Positions 18,811-28,562 are shown, counted from the first letter of the stretch. The stretch is DNA of 45,988 nt from Coxiella endosymbiont of Ornithodoros amblus (GCF_019425495.1 NZ_VFIV01000004.1:1-45988), one strand, 5' to 3'. Made by a program: numbers and translations. Notes: generated by a model not told the origin, from the sequence alone.

Positions 18811-20469
18811 CTACGAATTATTCGGTGGCACATCTAATATGCGCAAAGCGCCACTCATGACTTTTGAAAATAAAGGAGCGGCTACAATTCCGCCAAAATG
18901 CTGACCTTGCGGATTGCGAATTACGACGGCGGCAACTAAGCGTGGATTATTCGCTGGCGCAATACCGACGAATGAAGCTACGTAGTGGTATTTGAAATAA
19001 CCATTCGGTCCGGCAATATAAGCAGTCCCTGTTTTTCCTGCCACGCTATAACCATAGACTTGTGCACGCGTACCCGTTCCTCCCTTTTGAACAACGGTTT
19101 CAAGCATTTTTATTACGGTTTTTGCGACGTTTTCTGGCAAAACCTGAACGCCTTGCGTGGACTTGTTTACTTTAACAAACGTAACCGGTTTTCTTATACC
19201 GCCGGCGGCTAAAACTGCGTAACCTTGAGCGAGTTGCAACGTAGTTACCGCAAGACCGTATCCATAAGCCAAAGTGGCAACGACGCTCGGAACCCATGTT
19301 TTATAAGGGATCAAAGCACCGTTAGATTCACCAGGGAATCCGCTCGTGGTTCTTTCGCCAAAACCAAATGCGTGTAATAAAGCATAATAATGCTGAGGGG
19401 TCAACAATAACAAAATCTTAGCTGCGGCGATATTACTTGATTTTTTCAGTAATTGCGTCAGCGTGACAACACCGTAATTTAAATCATCGTGAATGCGATA
19501 ACCGCCGATTTTCATCCATCCGGGGTTGGCATCAATTTGGGTATCAGGTTTGTATCGGCCACTTTCCAAAGCGAGCGCGATCGTGAAGGGCTTATTGACG
19601 GATCCTGGTTCAAACATATCCGTCACCGCTCGGTTACGATACCGTCCGTCGTGATCGCTCGGGCGGTTATTTGGATTGTAACTCGGCTCGTTTACCATCG
19701 CTAAAATTTCACCTGTTTTTACATCAAGCATGACTACAGAACCCGATTGTGCGTGATAAGTGGAAACCGTTTCCTCCAACGCTTTATAAGCCAAATATTG
19801 AATTCGATGATCTATACTTAAATTTAAATCATGTCCTTGGGCGGGTTTTTTCAACACGGCCACATCAGCAATCACATAGCCTAGACGGTCTTTTAACACT
19901 TCCATTTTACCCGGCGTTCCCCCAAGCCATCGATTATAGGCGAGCTCTAGCCCTTCTTGTCCTTGATCGTCGATATTCGTCAATCCAACCACATGAGCAG
20001 TCACTTCACCTTCTGGATAATACCGCCGATATTCACGCTGAAAAAAAACTCCCGAAATATTTAGCTCACGAATTTGTTTTGCTACGAAAGGAGGATTACC
20101 GCGCTTTAAATAAACGAACTGACGATCCCCCGTTTTTTTGGCACGCTTTTCAATAAATGAAAGAGGGAGATGTAAAAGGTGAGCAAGCTGTTTTAATTGA
20201 ATCGGCGTCGCTTGAAATAATTGCGGATTTATCCACACGGAATCCACCGGCGTACTAATAGCTAACGGTACCCCCAATCGGTCGGTAATCATACCGCGAT
20301 AGGCCGGAATATTGACGACACGAAGAATTCTCGCCTTACTTTGTCTTAGTAGAAAAGATCGATCCAGGACGTTTAAGTCGATTAATCGCCATAATAATCC
20401 GGCCACTGCGACACTCAGTAAAAACCATAATGCGTAAAATCGCCAAGCACGTTGCACAGGGTTACTCAA
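18811..20469 (-). CDS. ftsI: FtsI (PBP3), septal peptidoglycan transpeptidase
   Basis: The 552-residue class B penicillin-binding protein cross-links septal peptidoglycan together with FtsW. It has a short cytoplasmic N-terminus, one membrane anchor (about residues 12-30), the dimerisation/pedestal domain with RGMITDRLGVPLA, and a transpeptidase domain. That domain carries the catalytic SVNK at 290-293, SSN at 344-346 and KTG at 479-481. It overlaps ftsL by eight bases. Length is typical. The four-gene block mraZ-rsmH-ftsL-ftsI ends here, before a roughly 950-base degenerate region. Confidence 0.97.
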   Translation of the reverse strand: MSNPVQRAWRFYALWFLLSVAVAGLLWRLIDLNVLDRSFLLRQSKARILRVVNIPAYRGMITDRLGVPLAISTPVDSVWINPQLFQATPIQLKQLAHLLHLPLSFIEKRAKKTGDRQFVYLKRGNPPFVAKQIRELNISGVFFQREYRRYYPEGEVTAHVVGLTNIDDQGQEGLELAYNRWLGGTPGKMEVLKDRLGYVIADVAVLKKPAQGHDLNLSIDHRIQYLAYKALEETVSTYHAQSGSVVMLDVKTGEILAMVNEPSYNPNNRPSDHDGRYRNRAVTDMFEPGSVNKPFTIALALESGRYKPDTQIDANPGWMKIGGYRIHDDLNYGVVTLTQLLKKSSNIAAAKILLLLTPQHYYALLHAFGFGERTTSGFPGESNGALIPYKTWVPSVVATLAYGYGLAVTTLQLAQGYAVLAAGGIRKPVTFVKVNKSTQGVQVLPENVAKTVIKMLETVVQKGGTGTRAQVYGYSVAGKTGTAYIAGPNGYFKYHYVASFVGIAPANNPRLVAAVVIRNPQGQHFGGIVAAPLFSKVMSGALRILDVPPNNS

Positions 20470-20809
20470 TTATCGCATCGGCATTAACTAAAATGACCTC
20501 CTTTGCACTCGGCAATTGCATTCCTAATTGCTGCTTAGCGATTCGTTGAACCCGGGATTGGGTTGACCACGTAGTTTGTTCTAATAACAATTTTTCCCAT
20601 TGAATAAGCTCTTCAGCTTTTTCACGCTGCAGGGTTTGATATTGAATGAACAAACGGCGGTTTAAGTCCTTAAAATAAACCACACCAAAAGCAGAGCACA
20701 ACAATGCGATGACCAGCGCCACAATCACCACTCCTTCTTTAGTTACCTGGAAGCTGCGGTTCCGCGTCCTCACATTTTGTACGACGATGACACGAGCTGT
20801 TGTGTTCAT
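20462..20809 (-). CDS. ftsL: FtsL, divisome bitopic protein
   Basis: The 115-residue protein has a basic cytoplasmic tail, one membrane helix at about residues 27-46 (VVIVALVIALLCSAFGVVYF) and a periplasmic coiled coil starting at KDLNRRLFIQYQTLQREKAE. This is the standard FtsL layout. FtsL forms a complex with FtsB and FtsQ and activates FtsWI. Assignment rests on topology and position between rsmH and ftsI, with overlaps on both sides (ATGA with rsmH). Confidence 0.92.
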   Translation of the reverse strand: MNTTARVIVVQNVRTRNRSFQVTKEGVVIVALVIALLCSAFGVVYFKDLNRRLFIQYQTLQREKAEELIQWEKLLLEQTTWSTQSRVQRIAKQQLGMQLPSAKEVILVNADAIIE

Positions 20810-21729
20810 GTGAGTTTCTCCATGATGCGTAGGCGAGCGCTACGCGCCCGCGGGTTTTTTTTAATTTCGGCCTCTGTTGGTCTTATCAGAGAACCGAGTG
20901 GTTTTAATCGGTACTTTATATCTTTTGCCAAAACCGGGATCCCACGCGGCAAATGATTGCCCGACTCTTTTTGAATAAACTGTTTAACGAGACGGTCTTC
21001 CAGCGAGTGAAAACTAATCACGCACAATCGACCGCCGATTACCAACGCTTCCAAACACTGCGGTAAACATTCGCGCAATTCATCCAATTCTCGATTGATA
21101 AAAATCCGAATAGCTTGGAAAGTTCGCGTTGCTGGGTGTTTTCTAATCTCTCGCTGAGGATAAGCTTTTATGAGAATGTCGCTTAATTCTTTCGTTCGGG
21201 TAATGGGCTTTTCTTCGCGCGCCTTAACAATCGCTTTGGCAATGCGCTTAGCAAAGCGTTCTTCGCCATAATTCCATAGCACGCGACGAATCTCTTCCAT
21301 TGCGGCCTGATTAATCCAACTAGCTGCATCCGTACTTTGTTTCGGATTCATTCGCATATCCAATGGCCCATCCTTTGAAAAGCTAAATCCACGTTTAGCA
21401 TCCTCGAATTGGGGTGACGAAACCCCGATATCCAGCAATATTCCATTCACTTTTCCTTCCCATTCGTGATCCCTGATAGTTTTTTGCAGCTTCGCAAACG
21501 TTTCATGGATGATGCTGAATCGAATATCCTCAAAAAGGGCTTTATTTGCAACGGCAACAGCATCTGGGTCTTTATCCATCGCCATCAAGCGGCCGTTTGG
21601 CCCCAACCGCTGTAATATCCCAAAGCTATGCCCTCCTCTTCCAAATGTTCCATCGACATAAATTCCATCCGATCGAATCGCAAGCCCTTTCATCACTTCA
21701 TCAAATAAAACCGGTTTATGTGCCTCCAT
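20806..21729 (-). CDS. rsmH: RsmH (MraW), 16S rRNA N4-methyltransferase
   Basis: The 307-residue SAM-dependent enzyme methylates N4 of C1402 in 16S rRNA. The N-terminus HKPVLFDEVMKGL is followed by the SAM-binding VDGTFGRGGHSFGIL, the acidic MDKDPDAVAVA, LLDIGVSSPQFEDAKRGFSF and the C-terminal VISFHSLEDRLVKQF. Length is close to the usual 310. It starts five bases after the mraZ stop and overlaps ftsL by four bases. Confidence 0.96.
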   Translation of the reverse strand: MEAHKPVLFDEVMKGLAIRSDGIYVDGTFGRGGHSFGILQRLGPNGRLMAMDKDPDAVAVANKALFEDIRFSIIHETFAKLQKTIRDHEWEGKVNGILLDIGVSSPQFEDAKRGFSFSKDGPLDMRMNPKQSTDAASWINQAAMEEIRRVLWNYGEERFAKRIAKAIVKAREEKPITRTKELSDILIKAYPQREIRKHPATRTFQAIRIFINRELDELRECLPQCLEALVIGGRLCVISFHSLEDRLVKQFIQKESGNHLPRGIPVLAKDIKYRLKPLGSLIRPTEAEIKKNPRARSARLRIMEKLT

Positions 21730-21734
21730 CGCTA

Positions 21735-22193
21735 TTACAATGAAAGAGATCTTAACTCTGGCGGCAAATCATCTTCTTTCAGAAGCTGTTCCGCCAGCCA
21801 ATCTTCGCGAGCCGTCTCCCATTGGGACTTGCCCCATAATTCAAATTTTTTGCCTTGCCCTACCAGTATCGCCATTGACCCCAAGCCCGCATATTCTCGT
21901 AATACCGGCGGAACTAAAATTCGACCACTGCGATCTAACTCCACTTCTGTAGCGTGACCAATTAACAACCGCTGAATCCGACGGCTTCCAGGATGGTAAC
22001 TCGGTAAGCTTTCCAATTTTTGCTCAATTTGTTCCCAGTGTGGGTGGGTGTAAATTAAAAGGCAACGCTCTTCGGTATCAATGGTAACTACTAAGATAGC
22101 GTCCGCTTCGCTTTGGATCGGTTCGCGATAGCGTGCCGGTATGGCGATTCGCCCTTTGGCATCAACTGCGATGAGATTTAACCCTCGAAACAT
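21735..22193 (-). CDS. mraZ: MraZ, transcriptional regulator of the dcw operon
   Basis: The 152-residue protein has two SpoVT-AbrB-like halves with the repeated DxxGR motif: DAKGRIAIPARYREP near residue 10 and DRSGRILVPPVLREYAG near residue 85. In relatives it forms a ring and binds TGGGA/G repeats in its own promoter, controlling the dcw operon. It is the first gene of the cluster and has a strong -10 about 25 bases upstream. Only one TGGGG is seen in the leader, where it overlaps the ribosome-binding region. Confidence 0.96.
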   Translation of the reverse strand: MFRGLNLIAVDAKGRIAIPARYREPIQSEADAILVVTIDTEERCLLIYTHPHWEQIEQKLESLPSYHPGSRRIQRLLIGHATEVELDRSGRILVPPVLREYAGLGSMAILVGQGKKFELWGKSQWETAREDWLAEQLLKEDDLPPELRSLSL

Positions 22194-22217
22194 CTGAAAT
22201 TCCCCACATTTTTCTAT

Positions 22218-22223
22218 ATTATA
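22218..22223 (-). promoter_or_regulatory. dcw operon promoter -10 (TATAAT) with short leader
   Basis: TATAAT on the minus strand lies 24 bases before the mraZ ATG, giving a leader of roughly 18 bases. A -35-like TAGACT sits about 18 bases upstream. A TGGGGA in the leader could be both the ribosome site and a single MraZ box. Confidence 0.65.
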
Positions 22224-22507
22224 CCACTTTTTGACACAAACAGTCTAACTATATACTATTGTTGAAAAACAAGAGGAAATCCATTCCAAACTCCCATCGT
22301 TCCAGCGCAGTCACCTAGCCATCAACTTAAGCATAAACCCCTAATGACTGTAAAGTTGATGCTTCTCTTTCGCCTTGTTCCTTTCAAAGCTCCTTGATAC
22401 AAGGGGCCTCTATCATTACCCACCCGTGGTGAAGCGTGAAAAACTTAAACCCCGTCGCCCTCCGCGGGGCATCTGCTGTATTATTGAAGCATACAAAACC
22501 TTCACGG

Positions 22508-22592
22508 CGGAGTCAGGAGGAGACCTAAAAGACTAGGGGCTAAGAAAAACACCGATGGTGCTTTTCTTAGCCTTTTAGCCGGGACTCCCCCA
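22508..22592. repeat. Long interrupted palindrome, MITE-like element
   Basis: The core is GGCTAAGAAAA and TTTTCTTAGCC (11-base arms) enclosing CACC-GAT-GGTG. An outer CTAAAAG/CTTTTAG pair and imperfect GGCGGAGTC/GACTCCCCC ends extend it to about 85 bases. It abuts the point where homology to YajQ stops. The architecture fits a miniature inverted-repeat element, but target duplications and other copies were not checked. Confidence 0.55.
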
Positions 22593-22633
22593 TGGACGGA
22601 CGGAGTGACAAAGCCAAAATTAAAATGGCTGCA

Positions 22634-23062
22634 ACTTATTACAGACTGTAAGTCATCGCGCTTTTTGCCAGTCACGCGGACTTTTTCGCCTTGGATAGCA
22701 ACTTGAACTTTGAGTTTTTGCTCTTTGATGAGTTTTATGATCTTTTTGGCGGTGATTTGATGGATGCCCTCAAACAACATCACAATTTGTTGAGCGCTTT
22801 TATGCTGGATGATCGGATCTTCTAATTTCATATGCGCGACGTCGATATGACGTTTAGCAAATTTGTTTTGCAAAATATCAATACATCTGCTTAATCTGAA
22901 AATCGCTTTCCGTTTGTAAAATAATGCTGTTTCCTTCGTATTTATACGTGGCACCAGATCCTTTAAAATCAAAGCAGGTTCTGACCTCCCGATTAGCTCG
23001 ATCCACAGCATTATTCACTTCGTGTTTGTTCAATTCAGACTGAATGTCAAATGACGGGGCAT
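22634..23062 (-). pseudogene. yajQ: Decayed yajQ (nucleotide-binding protein, DUF520)
   Basis: The fragments cover nearly the whole YajQ family, which binds nucleotides such as cyclic di-GMP in some relatives. The N-terminal SFDIQSELNKHEVNNAVDRA and ESDFQIKQM are in one frame; after a single-base shift near 22890 come DILQNKFAKRHIDVAHMKLE, IKLIKEQKLKVQVAIQGEKV and TGKKRDDLQSVI. The ATG at 23062 is out of frame with the body by a two-base excess of C, so there are at least two frameshifts. The last few family residues (LPLQFxNFRD type) are lost where the palindromic repeat begins. It is certainly nonfunctional. Confidence 0.85.
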
Positions 23063-23308
23063 GGCTTCACTCCATTGGGTAATTGAAAGTAGGATTTTAG
23101 CCCTAACTAGGTTTCTCAAAAACATTAAGGTACCTTAAAAACCTCAAGAACGAGTGTCATTTCTCTTTTCCTTGTGAGAAATTTGAAGGCAATACAAAAG
23201 TGCGTGATCCAAAGCCCATCTACTATATTCACCACTTCTAAAGCTAAACCTGTTTACTCTAAATCGAAGGAAGAGGAGCGTTCTTCTCCAGCTCTAAGGA
23301 GCTAGAAC

Positions 23309-23338
23309 AATAGGGAAGTATTTCTAAACTTCCCTATT
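23309..23338 (-). terminator. Intrinsic terminator of kbl-tdh
   Basis: Perfect 11-base arms AATAGGGAAGT and ACTTCCCTATT with an eight-base loop begin directly after the tdh stop codon. The minus strand continues with TTGTT/CT, a weak U-rich tail. Confidence 0.75.
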
Positions 23339-24367
23339 TCATTCCTCCCAATTCAAAATTACTTTACCTGTTTTACCCGATATCATTACATTAAATCCTT
23401 GTTGAAAATCCTTCATCGGAAACTCATGTGTGATGATGGGTGAAATGTCTAACCCACTTAGTAATAAATTAGTCATTTTATACCACGTCTCAAACATACG
23501 GCGTCCATAAATTCCTTTTATCAATAAGCTTTTGAAAACGACTTGACTCCAATCAATTGCAAACGGTTCCGCTGGGATACCCAAAAAGGCGATTTTTCCG
23601 CCATTATTCATTACCGTTAGCATGCTCCGAAAAGCCTCAGCGTTTCCTGACATTTCAAGACCGACTTCAAAACCCTCTATCATCCTAAGATTTTCCATCG
23701 TCTCCGTTAAGGGGATTTTTTTCGAGTTAACGGCAGCGCTTACGCCCACTTTTTCAGCTAAGGCTAAGCGGTAATCATTGACATCCGTTATCACTACATG
23801 CCGCGCACCGACGTGGCGCGCAATGGCCGCTGACATCAATCCGACGGGACCTGCACCGGTAATTAATACATCTTCACCCACTAAATCAAACTCCAACGTA
23901 GAATGTGCAGCGTTGCCAAAAGGATCTAAAATGGCAGCAATATTATCGCTAATTTTAGTCGGAATTTTATACACATTTTTAGCGGGGATAACTAGATATT
24001 CCGCAAACGCGCCAGGACGATTTACACCAACGCCAACGGTGTAGCGACATAAATGGCGCTTACCGGCGCGGCAATTACGACAATCCCCACACGTGATGTG
24101 CCCTTCCCCTGAAACCCGATCTCCAACCACCAACCCACTAGCGGCCTCGCCTACCTCTACGATTTCACCAACAAATTCATGCCCCACGTGCATGGGGACA
24201 GGAATGATTTTTTGCGCCCATTCATCCCATTTATAAATATGCAAATCCGTGCCGCAAATGGCGGTTTTTTTAATTTTAATTAACACTTCATTCCGGCCGG
24301 GTTTAGGCTTTGGCACCTCGTGAAGCCAGAGGCCAGGGGCTGCTTTTAGTTTGGAAAGTACTTTCAT
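23339..24367 (-). CDS. tdh: L-threonine 3-dehydrogenase
   Basis: The 342-residue zinc-dependent medium-chain dehydrogenase oxidises L-threonine to 2-amino-3-ketobutyrate with NAD. Catalytic zinc ligands are in [10 protein letters not shown] (Cys38) and HVGHEFVGE (His63, Glu64). The structural zinc cluster is [15 protein letters not shown], and the Rossmann motif is [18 protein letters not shown]. Length is typical. It follows kbl by 39 bases, and the two enzymes act in sequence to make glycine and acetyl-CoA. A perfect hairpin terminator follows directly. Confidence 0.97.
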   Translation of the reverse strand: MKVLSKLKAAPGLWLHEVPKPKPGRNEVLIKIKKTAICGTDLHIYKWDEWAQKIIPVPMHVGHEFVGEIVEVGEAASGLVVGDRVSGEGHITCGDCRNCRAGKRHLCRYTVGVGVNRPGAFAEYLVIPAKNVYKIPTKISDNIAAILDPFGNAAHSTLEFDLVGEDVLITGAGPVGLMSAAIARHVGARHVVITDVNDYRLALAEKVGVSAAVNSKKIPLTETMENLRMIEGFEVGLEMSGNAEAFRSMLTVMNNGGKIAFLGIPAEPFAIDWSQVVFKSLLIKGIYGRRMFETWYKMTNLLLSGLDISPIITHEFPMKDFQQGFNVMISGKTGKVILNWEE

Positions 24368-24406
24368 AAGTTTTTTAGACCCATCCCCGCAAATGGAAAA
24401 GGGAGT

Positions 24407-25597
24407 TTAAATAGCTCCTAATTTCTTACCCACCTGCCCAAACGCTTCAATCGCTCGATCCAATTGTTGTTGCGTATGAATCACTGATATTTGAACACGG
24501 ATACGAGCTTTACCCATTGGAACAACTGGATATGAAAACCCAACCACATAAATCCCTTCCCGCAATAATTGATCTGCCATATTCATTGCCAATTGAGCAT
24601 CTCCAAACATCACCGGAATAATAGGATGATTGCCCGGCACCAATTGGAAGCCTAATTTTTCCATGCCGGCACGAAAATAGCGACTCTTTTCTTGTAATTT
24701 TTTGCGTAATTGCGGGCCTTCGGTTTTTAATAATTCGAGAACTTTTAGCGAAGTCGCAACAATGATGGGCGCGACCGTGTTTGAAAATAAATACGGCCGT
24801 GAACGGTTACGCAGCCACTCAATAATTTCTTTATGCCCCGAGGTGTAACCACCGGATGCGCCCCCTAATGCTTTACCTAAAGTTCCGGTAAGAATATCCA
24901 TGCGATCAGCAACGCCACAATATTCTGGTGTGCCTCGGCCGTTTTCACCGATAAATCCAACCGCGTGTGAATCATCCACCATGACTAAAGCGTTATATTT
25001 ATCGGCTAAATCACAAATTGATTTTAAATCAGCGATGATGCCATCCATCGAAAAAACGCCATCCGTTGCAATTAATTTAAATCGAGCGCCTTTTTCATCG
25101 GCTTTTTTTAATTTCGCTTCCAAATCATCCATGATGTTATTTTTATAGCGATACCGTTTTGCTTTACATAACCGAATACCATCGATAATACTCGCGTGAT
25201 TCAATTCATCGCTAATGATAGCGTCTTCAGGGCCTAATAAGGTTTCAAATAAACCACCATTCGCATCAAAACAACAGGAATAAAGAATGGTATCGTCGGC
25301 ACCCAAAAATTCGCTGATATTTTTTTCGAGTTCTTTATGAATGGCTTGTGTCCCACAAATAAAGCGCACTGATGCCATACCAAATCCATACTGTTCAACG
25401 GCTGTTTGTGCGGCTTTAATTAACGCTGGATGACCAGCTAATCCTAAATAATTATTAGCGCAAAAATTAAGAACTTTTTTCTCACCTACTTTAATTTCTG
25501 CGTTCTGATATGAGGTGATAATTCGTTCGGATTTGTAAAGGCCCGCTTTTTTCAATCCTTCGATTTTTTTGTTTAATTGGAACAATATTTCCTGCAT
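24407..25597 (-). CDS. kbl: Glycine C-acetyltransferase (2-amino-3-ketobutyrate CoA ligase)
   Basis: The 396-residue PLP enzyme of the alpha-oxoamine synthase family cleaves 2-amino-3-ketobutyrate with CoA to glycine and acetyl-CoA. Motifs are [38 protein letters not shown] and the Schiff-base lysine in [14 protein letters not shown]. The ATG at 25597 is preceded by GGAG at good spacing; four extra upstream codons would need a TTG and are rejected. It is first in an operon with tdh. Confidence 0.97.
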   Translation of the reverse strand: MQEILFQLNKKIEGLKKAGLYKSERIITSYQNAEIKVGEKKVLNFCANNYLGLAGHPALIKAAQTAVEQYGFGMASVRFICGTQAIHKELEKNISEFLGADDTILYSCCFDANGGLFETLLGPEDAIISDELNHASIIDGIRLCKAKRYRYKNNIMDDLEAKLKKADEKGARFKLIATDGVFSMDGIIADLKSICDLADKYNALVMVDDSHAVGFIGENGRGTPEYCGVADRMDILTGTLGKALGGASGGYTSGHKEIIEWLRNRSRPYLFSNTVAPIIVATSLKVLELLKTEGPQLRKKLQEKSRYFRAGMEKLGFQLVPGNHPIIPVMFGDAQLAMNMADQLLREGIYVVGFSYPVVPMGKARIRVQISVIHTQQQLDRAIEAFGQVGKKLGAI

Positions 25598-25702
25598 TCT
25601 GATCTCCAAAAATTTTAATAAAAGGACTCGCTTTCTAGTCTCTTCGAAGCAGAGCTATTCCCCTTACCTTGGGAAGTGGGTTTTAAAAACTAATGCTGAG
25701 GT

Positions 25703-25760
25703 TCTTTTCCCTCCCCTAGCCTCTTGCGCAAGCTGGAGAAGAATTGTGGAAGGGGCAGTG
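25703..25760. repeat. Degenerate GC-rich intergenic repeat
   Basis: A sequence with CCTCTTGCGCAAGCTGGAG and GGAAGGGG resembles the dispersed CCCTCTCCC-GCAAG-GGGAGAGG palindrome, also suspected at 11985. It lies between rnpB and kbl. Confidence 0.3.
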
Positions 25761-25827
25761 TTGCTTTTAATTGATTTTTTACTTGATTTGACCTCGATAT
25801 TTTTCTTCGCGCTTATAATTTTAATTT

Positions 25828-26169
25828 TGGAGAGCCAGCCGATAAGCCGGGTTCTGTCATGAACAGTCATCTATCTGGGATACATGTCACCATGTACCTC
25901 AAGCAGCCTACCCGAATCCACTGTGTGGGCCACATAATCAGGATTCCTATTTGGCCTTGCTCCGAGTGGGGTTTACCATCGCCGTTAATGTTACCACCAA
26001 CGCGGTGTGCTCTTACCACACCATTTCACCCTTACTACCTGACAGCAGCGGTGTTCTTTCTGTTGCACTTTCCGTAGGCTCGCGCCTCCCAGGGATTACC
26101 TGGCACTCTGCCCGATGGAGCCCGGACTTTCCTCTCAACTGACGTTGAGCGACTGTTTAGCTGGCTCGG
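25828..26169 (-). ncRNA. rnpB: RNase P RNA (M1 RNA)
   Basis: The catalytic RNA of RNase P, which removes tRNA 5' leaders. On the minus strand the conserved bacterial type A core is clear: GAGGAAAGTCCGGGCTCC near the 5' end, GTGCAACAGAAAG, GGTAAGGGTGAAA-type and GGTAAGAGCACACCGC stretches, CGGAGCAAGGCCAAATAGG, GGGTAGGCTGCTTGAGG, and GACAGAACCCGGCTTATCGG at the 3' end. The ends GAGCCAGC and GCTGGCTC pair as helix P1. It has its own -10 directly upstream, and lies between kbl and the dead metQ. Ends are approximate. Confidence 0.96.
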
Positions 26170-26175
26170 AGGAAC

Positions 26176-26181
26176 ATTATA
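26176..26181 (-). promoter_or_regulatory. rnpB promoter -10 (TATAAT)
   Basis: TATAAT lies seven bases before the inferred 5' end of the RNase P RNA. A -35-like GTGAAA sits 17 bases further upstream. Confidence 0.7.
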
Positions 26182-26215
26182 CAGGTCTGGATTTCGGATT
26201 TCACATTGTATTTCA

Positions 26216-26943
26216 TTATTTCCATGCGGGAATTACAGCGTCGCCGAATATTTTCTTAGCCGCGCTTAAAACTTCTGGTGAATGTAATGCCAAGATTAAT
26301 TGTTTTAAACGTGGGTCATTTTATCATCTTCTCGGACAGCCACGATATTGGCATAAGACGAGTCTGGGCCTTCGTTGAATAATACGTCGCGGCGAGGACG
26401 ATAAGCCGGCAGGGATGGCGTAGTTAGTATTGATGGCGGCAAGATCGACATCCCCTAGCGAACGAGATAGCTGGGCTGCGTCGAGCTCCACAATTTTCAG
26501 CTTTTTTGGACTACTCGCGATATCCATTGAGGTGGCGTTAATAGTAACGTGAGGCTTTAGTTGAATTAATTGGGCCTCCTCTAATAACAGGAGGGCACGT
26601 GCTTCGTTGCTAGGGTCGCTTGGGATGGCAATTTTGCGCCTGTGTTTCTTCGATGGAAACGATTTTATAACCACGCACTTCAATTTGGACTTTAATAAAT
26701 AAAGAAGTAAACATATTCGCATCGATACTGCCATCCGCTAGCGCTTCATTCGGGGTGTTATAATCCGAAAAAGTGATGATATTGACGTGCAATCCGTAAC
26801 GCTGTAAAAGCAACTTGTTTAGCCACTTCCATCAATTGTGTTTCGGGCCCGGTGATAGTGCCCGCACGAACTTCATTTTTTGCTTTTCTTTGATGACAAG
26901 CCGTTAATCCAACAATCATTAACCCTGAAATTAAAAGTCTCAT
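26216..26943 (-). pseudogene. metQ: Decayed metQ, methionine-binding lipoprotein
   Basis: The N-terminus has a lipoprotein signal (LLISGLMIVGLTAC with the lipobox cysteine). The remaining pieces of the NlpA/MetQ family are spread over several frames: RYGLHVNIITFSDYNTPNEA followed by LADGSIDANMF, TSLFIKVQIEVRGYKIVSIE, and an end resembling LHSPEVLSAAKKIFGDAVIP. The stop is at 26216. At least four frame changes are needed. MetQ delivers methionine to the MetNI transporter; both partners upstream are also broken, so the whole system is dead here. Confidence 0.85.
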
Positions 26944-26973
26944 TAATTTTTTAGCATGGAGATTTCCCTTATC

Positions 26974-27526
26974 TTATTTTGTAATAAGAAAGTCGATTTG
27001 CCGCCCAATCGCCAAACCTCCGCCGCCCACCACGCCAGCCATCGCCGAATAGCCTACTAACGTAACCACCGTTAGCGTAATCCCCCGGACCAAGGTCAGT
27101 AACGCTTCAGTATTAATACCTTTCGTAATCTGCATGGGGGTGTTTCACCCATCGCCTGAGTGGCTTCGATTAAACCCGTGGGCACCTCCTGAATAGCGGT
27201 TTCCGATAATCGCGCGAAAAAGGTATAGCGCATAAACTTAAGGGTATAATGGCCGCTGTTGTCCGAATTGAGGTACCCACAATAAATCGCGTTAAGGGTA
27301 TAATCGCAATCATTGAAATAATAAATGGAATCGAACGCGCTGCGTTAACAAGCGACGACAAAACACGATTTAAAAAGGGCCGATCTAACAGTTGATTTTT
27401 TTGCGTTACCAACAAAATCACACCTAACGGCAAGCCAATAATAACCGCAATAATACAGGGAATAATCACCATTTCGATGCTCTCTCCCAAGGAATTAACG
27501 ATAGCACCAATCATATGTACTGACAT
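26974..27526 (-). pseudogene. metI: Decayed metI, methionine ABC permease
   Basis: The start MIGAIVNSLGESIEMVIIPC and the next about 90 codons match the MetI permease, including NAARSIPFIISMIAIIPLTR. The frame is then lost near 27240. The C-terminal part reappears as GITLTVVTLVGYSAMAGVVG, ending with a TAA at 26974. The usual GDLAIRYGYQRF tail is altered. Multiple shifts make it nonfunctional. It overlaps the end of metN. Confidence 0.85.
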
Positions 27527-28557
27527 AACCCAAAACCTCAACTTGTAAACCTTTCTCATTTAAATATGCTATGCTCTGCGGCAATGCGTCCTTTACGTTG
27601 CGAAGAGCAACTAACATCATACCAATAGAGTCGTCGTGCAAAAATTCAAGACGGGCTTGTAAGATATTAACTTGGAAATCGAATTTTCTAATAAACTCAT
27701 CAATAACCGGCGTTTCGGCATTATGCTCAATGAAATCAATGCGAAGCAAGGCATATCCCTCATCCACCGTTGTTTTTTTTCAACCGATTTTTAAAATTTG
27801 AGGTAATTTTTCTTCAATTGATGAACGGGTAAATTTTTTGGCAATTTCTGTTTTTGGACGTTTAAATAAACTGACCACATCGTTCTCTTCCACAATTCAG
27901 CCTTGATCTAATACCGCTACTCGATCGGCTACAGTTTTAATAACTTCCGTTTCGTGTGTAATTAATAAAATTGATAAATTCGACTCCCGATTGATACTTT
28001 TAAGCAGCTGTAAAATAGAATGCGTCGTTTCCGGGTCCAGTGTGGAGGTCATTTCATCGCATAATAAGACGGTCGGATTGGTGTCACTAAGGCACGCGCG
28101 ATGGCTACGCGCTGCTTTTGACCGCCACTCAATTGACTAGGATAGGCGTTTATTTTAGCGGTTAAATTGGTTAATTCCAAAAGTGGCAAAACGACTCTTT
28201 TCTAATTTCGAAAGGATTCTTGCCCAGCAAAGGAAAGGCGATATTTTGATAAGCCGTGCGCTCGCTTACTTAAATAAATTAAAGTGTTGAAACACCATTC
28301 CCATCCGGTAACGCCGCGCATGCCACAAAGCTTTGCTGGAAAGCGTTGTGAGGACTTGCCCATCAACAATCACTGACCCTTTGTCAGGCCGTTCTAACAA
28401 ATTAACGCAACGAATCAAGGCGCTTTTGCCCGCGCCGCTTTTTTCCAATGACCCTGAAAATTTCTCCAGCGCCAATGCGTAAATTAATATCCGATAACGC
28501 GAGAACTTCCCCCTGTTTGGCAGAATAAGTTTTTGTGACGTTTCGTAATTCAATCAT
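27495..28557 (-). pseudogene. metN: Decayed metN, methionine ABC ATPase
   Basis: All landmarks of the ATPase survive but not in one frame. They are the start [17 protein letters not shown], a frameshift before the Walker A region [18 protein letters not shown], the signature [15 protein letters not shown], a Walker B region near 28050 ([14 protein letters not shown]), and the C-terminal NIL domain with DDSIGMMLVALRNVKDA and VEVLGYV. Several shifts and a stop (DQG-stop-IVEE near 27896) break it. Order metN-metI-metQ is the normal operon order. Confidence 0.88.
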
Positions 28558-28562
28558 AATCA

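Noticed and set aside
26216-28557. Sequencing errors as the cause of the metNIQ frameshifts
   Set aside because: The flanking essential genes over 22 kb are free of shifts, and several independent stops plus altered C-termini argue for real decay.
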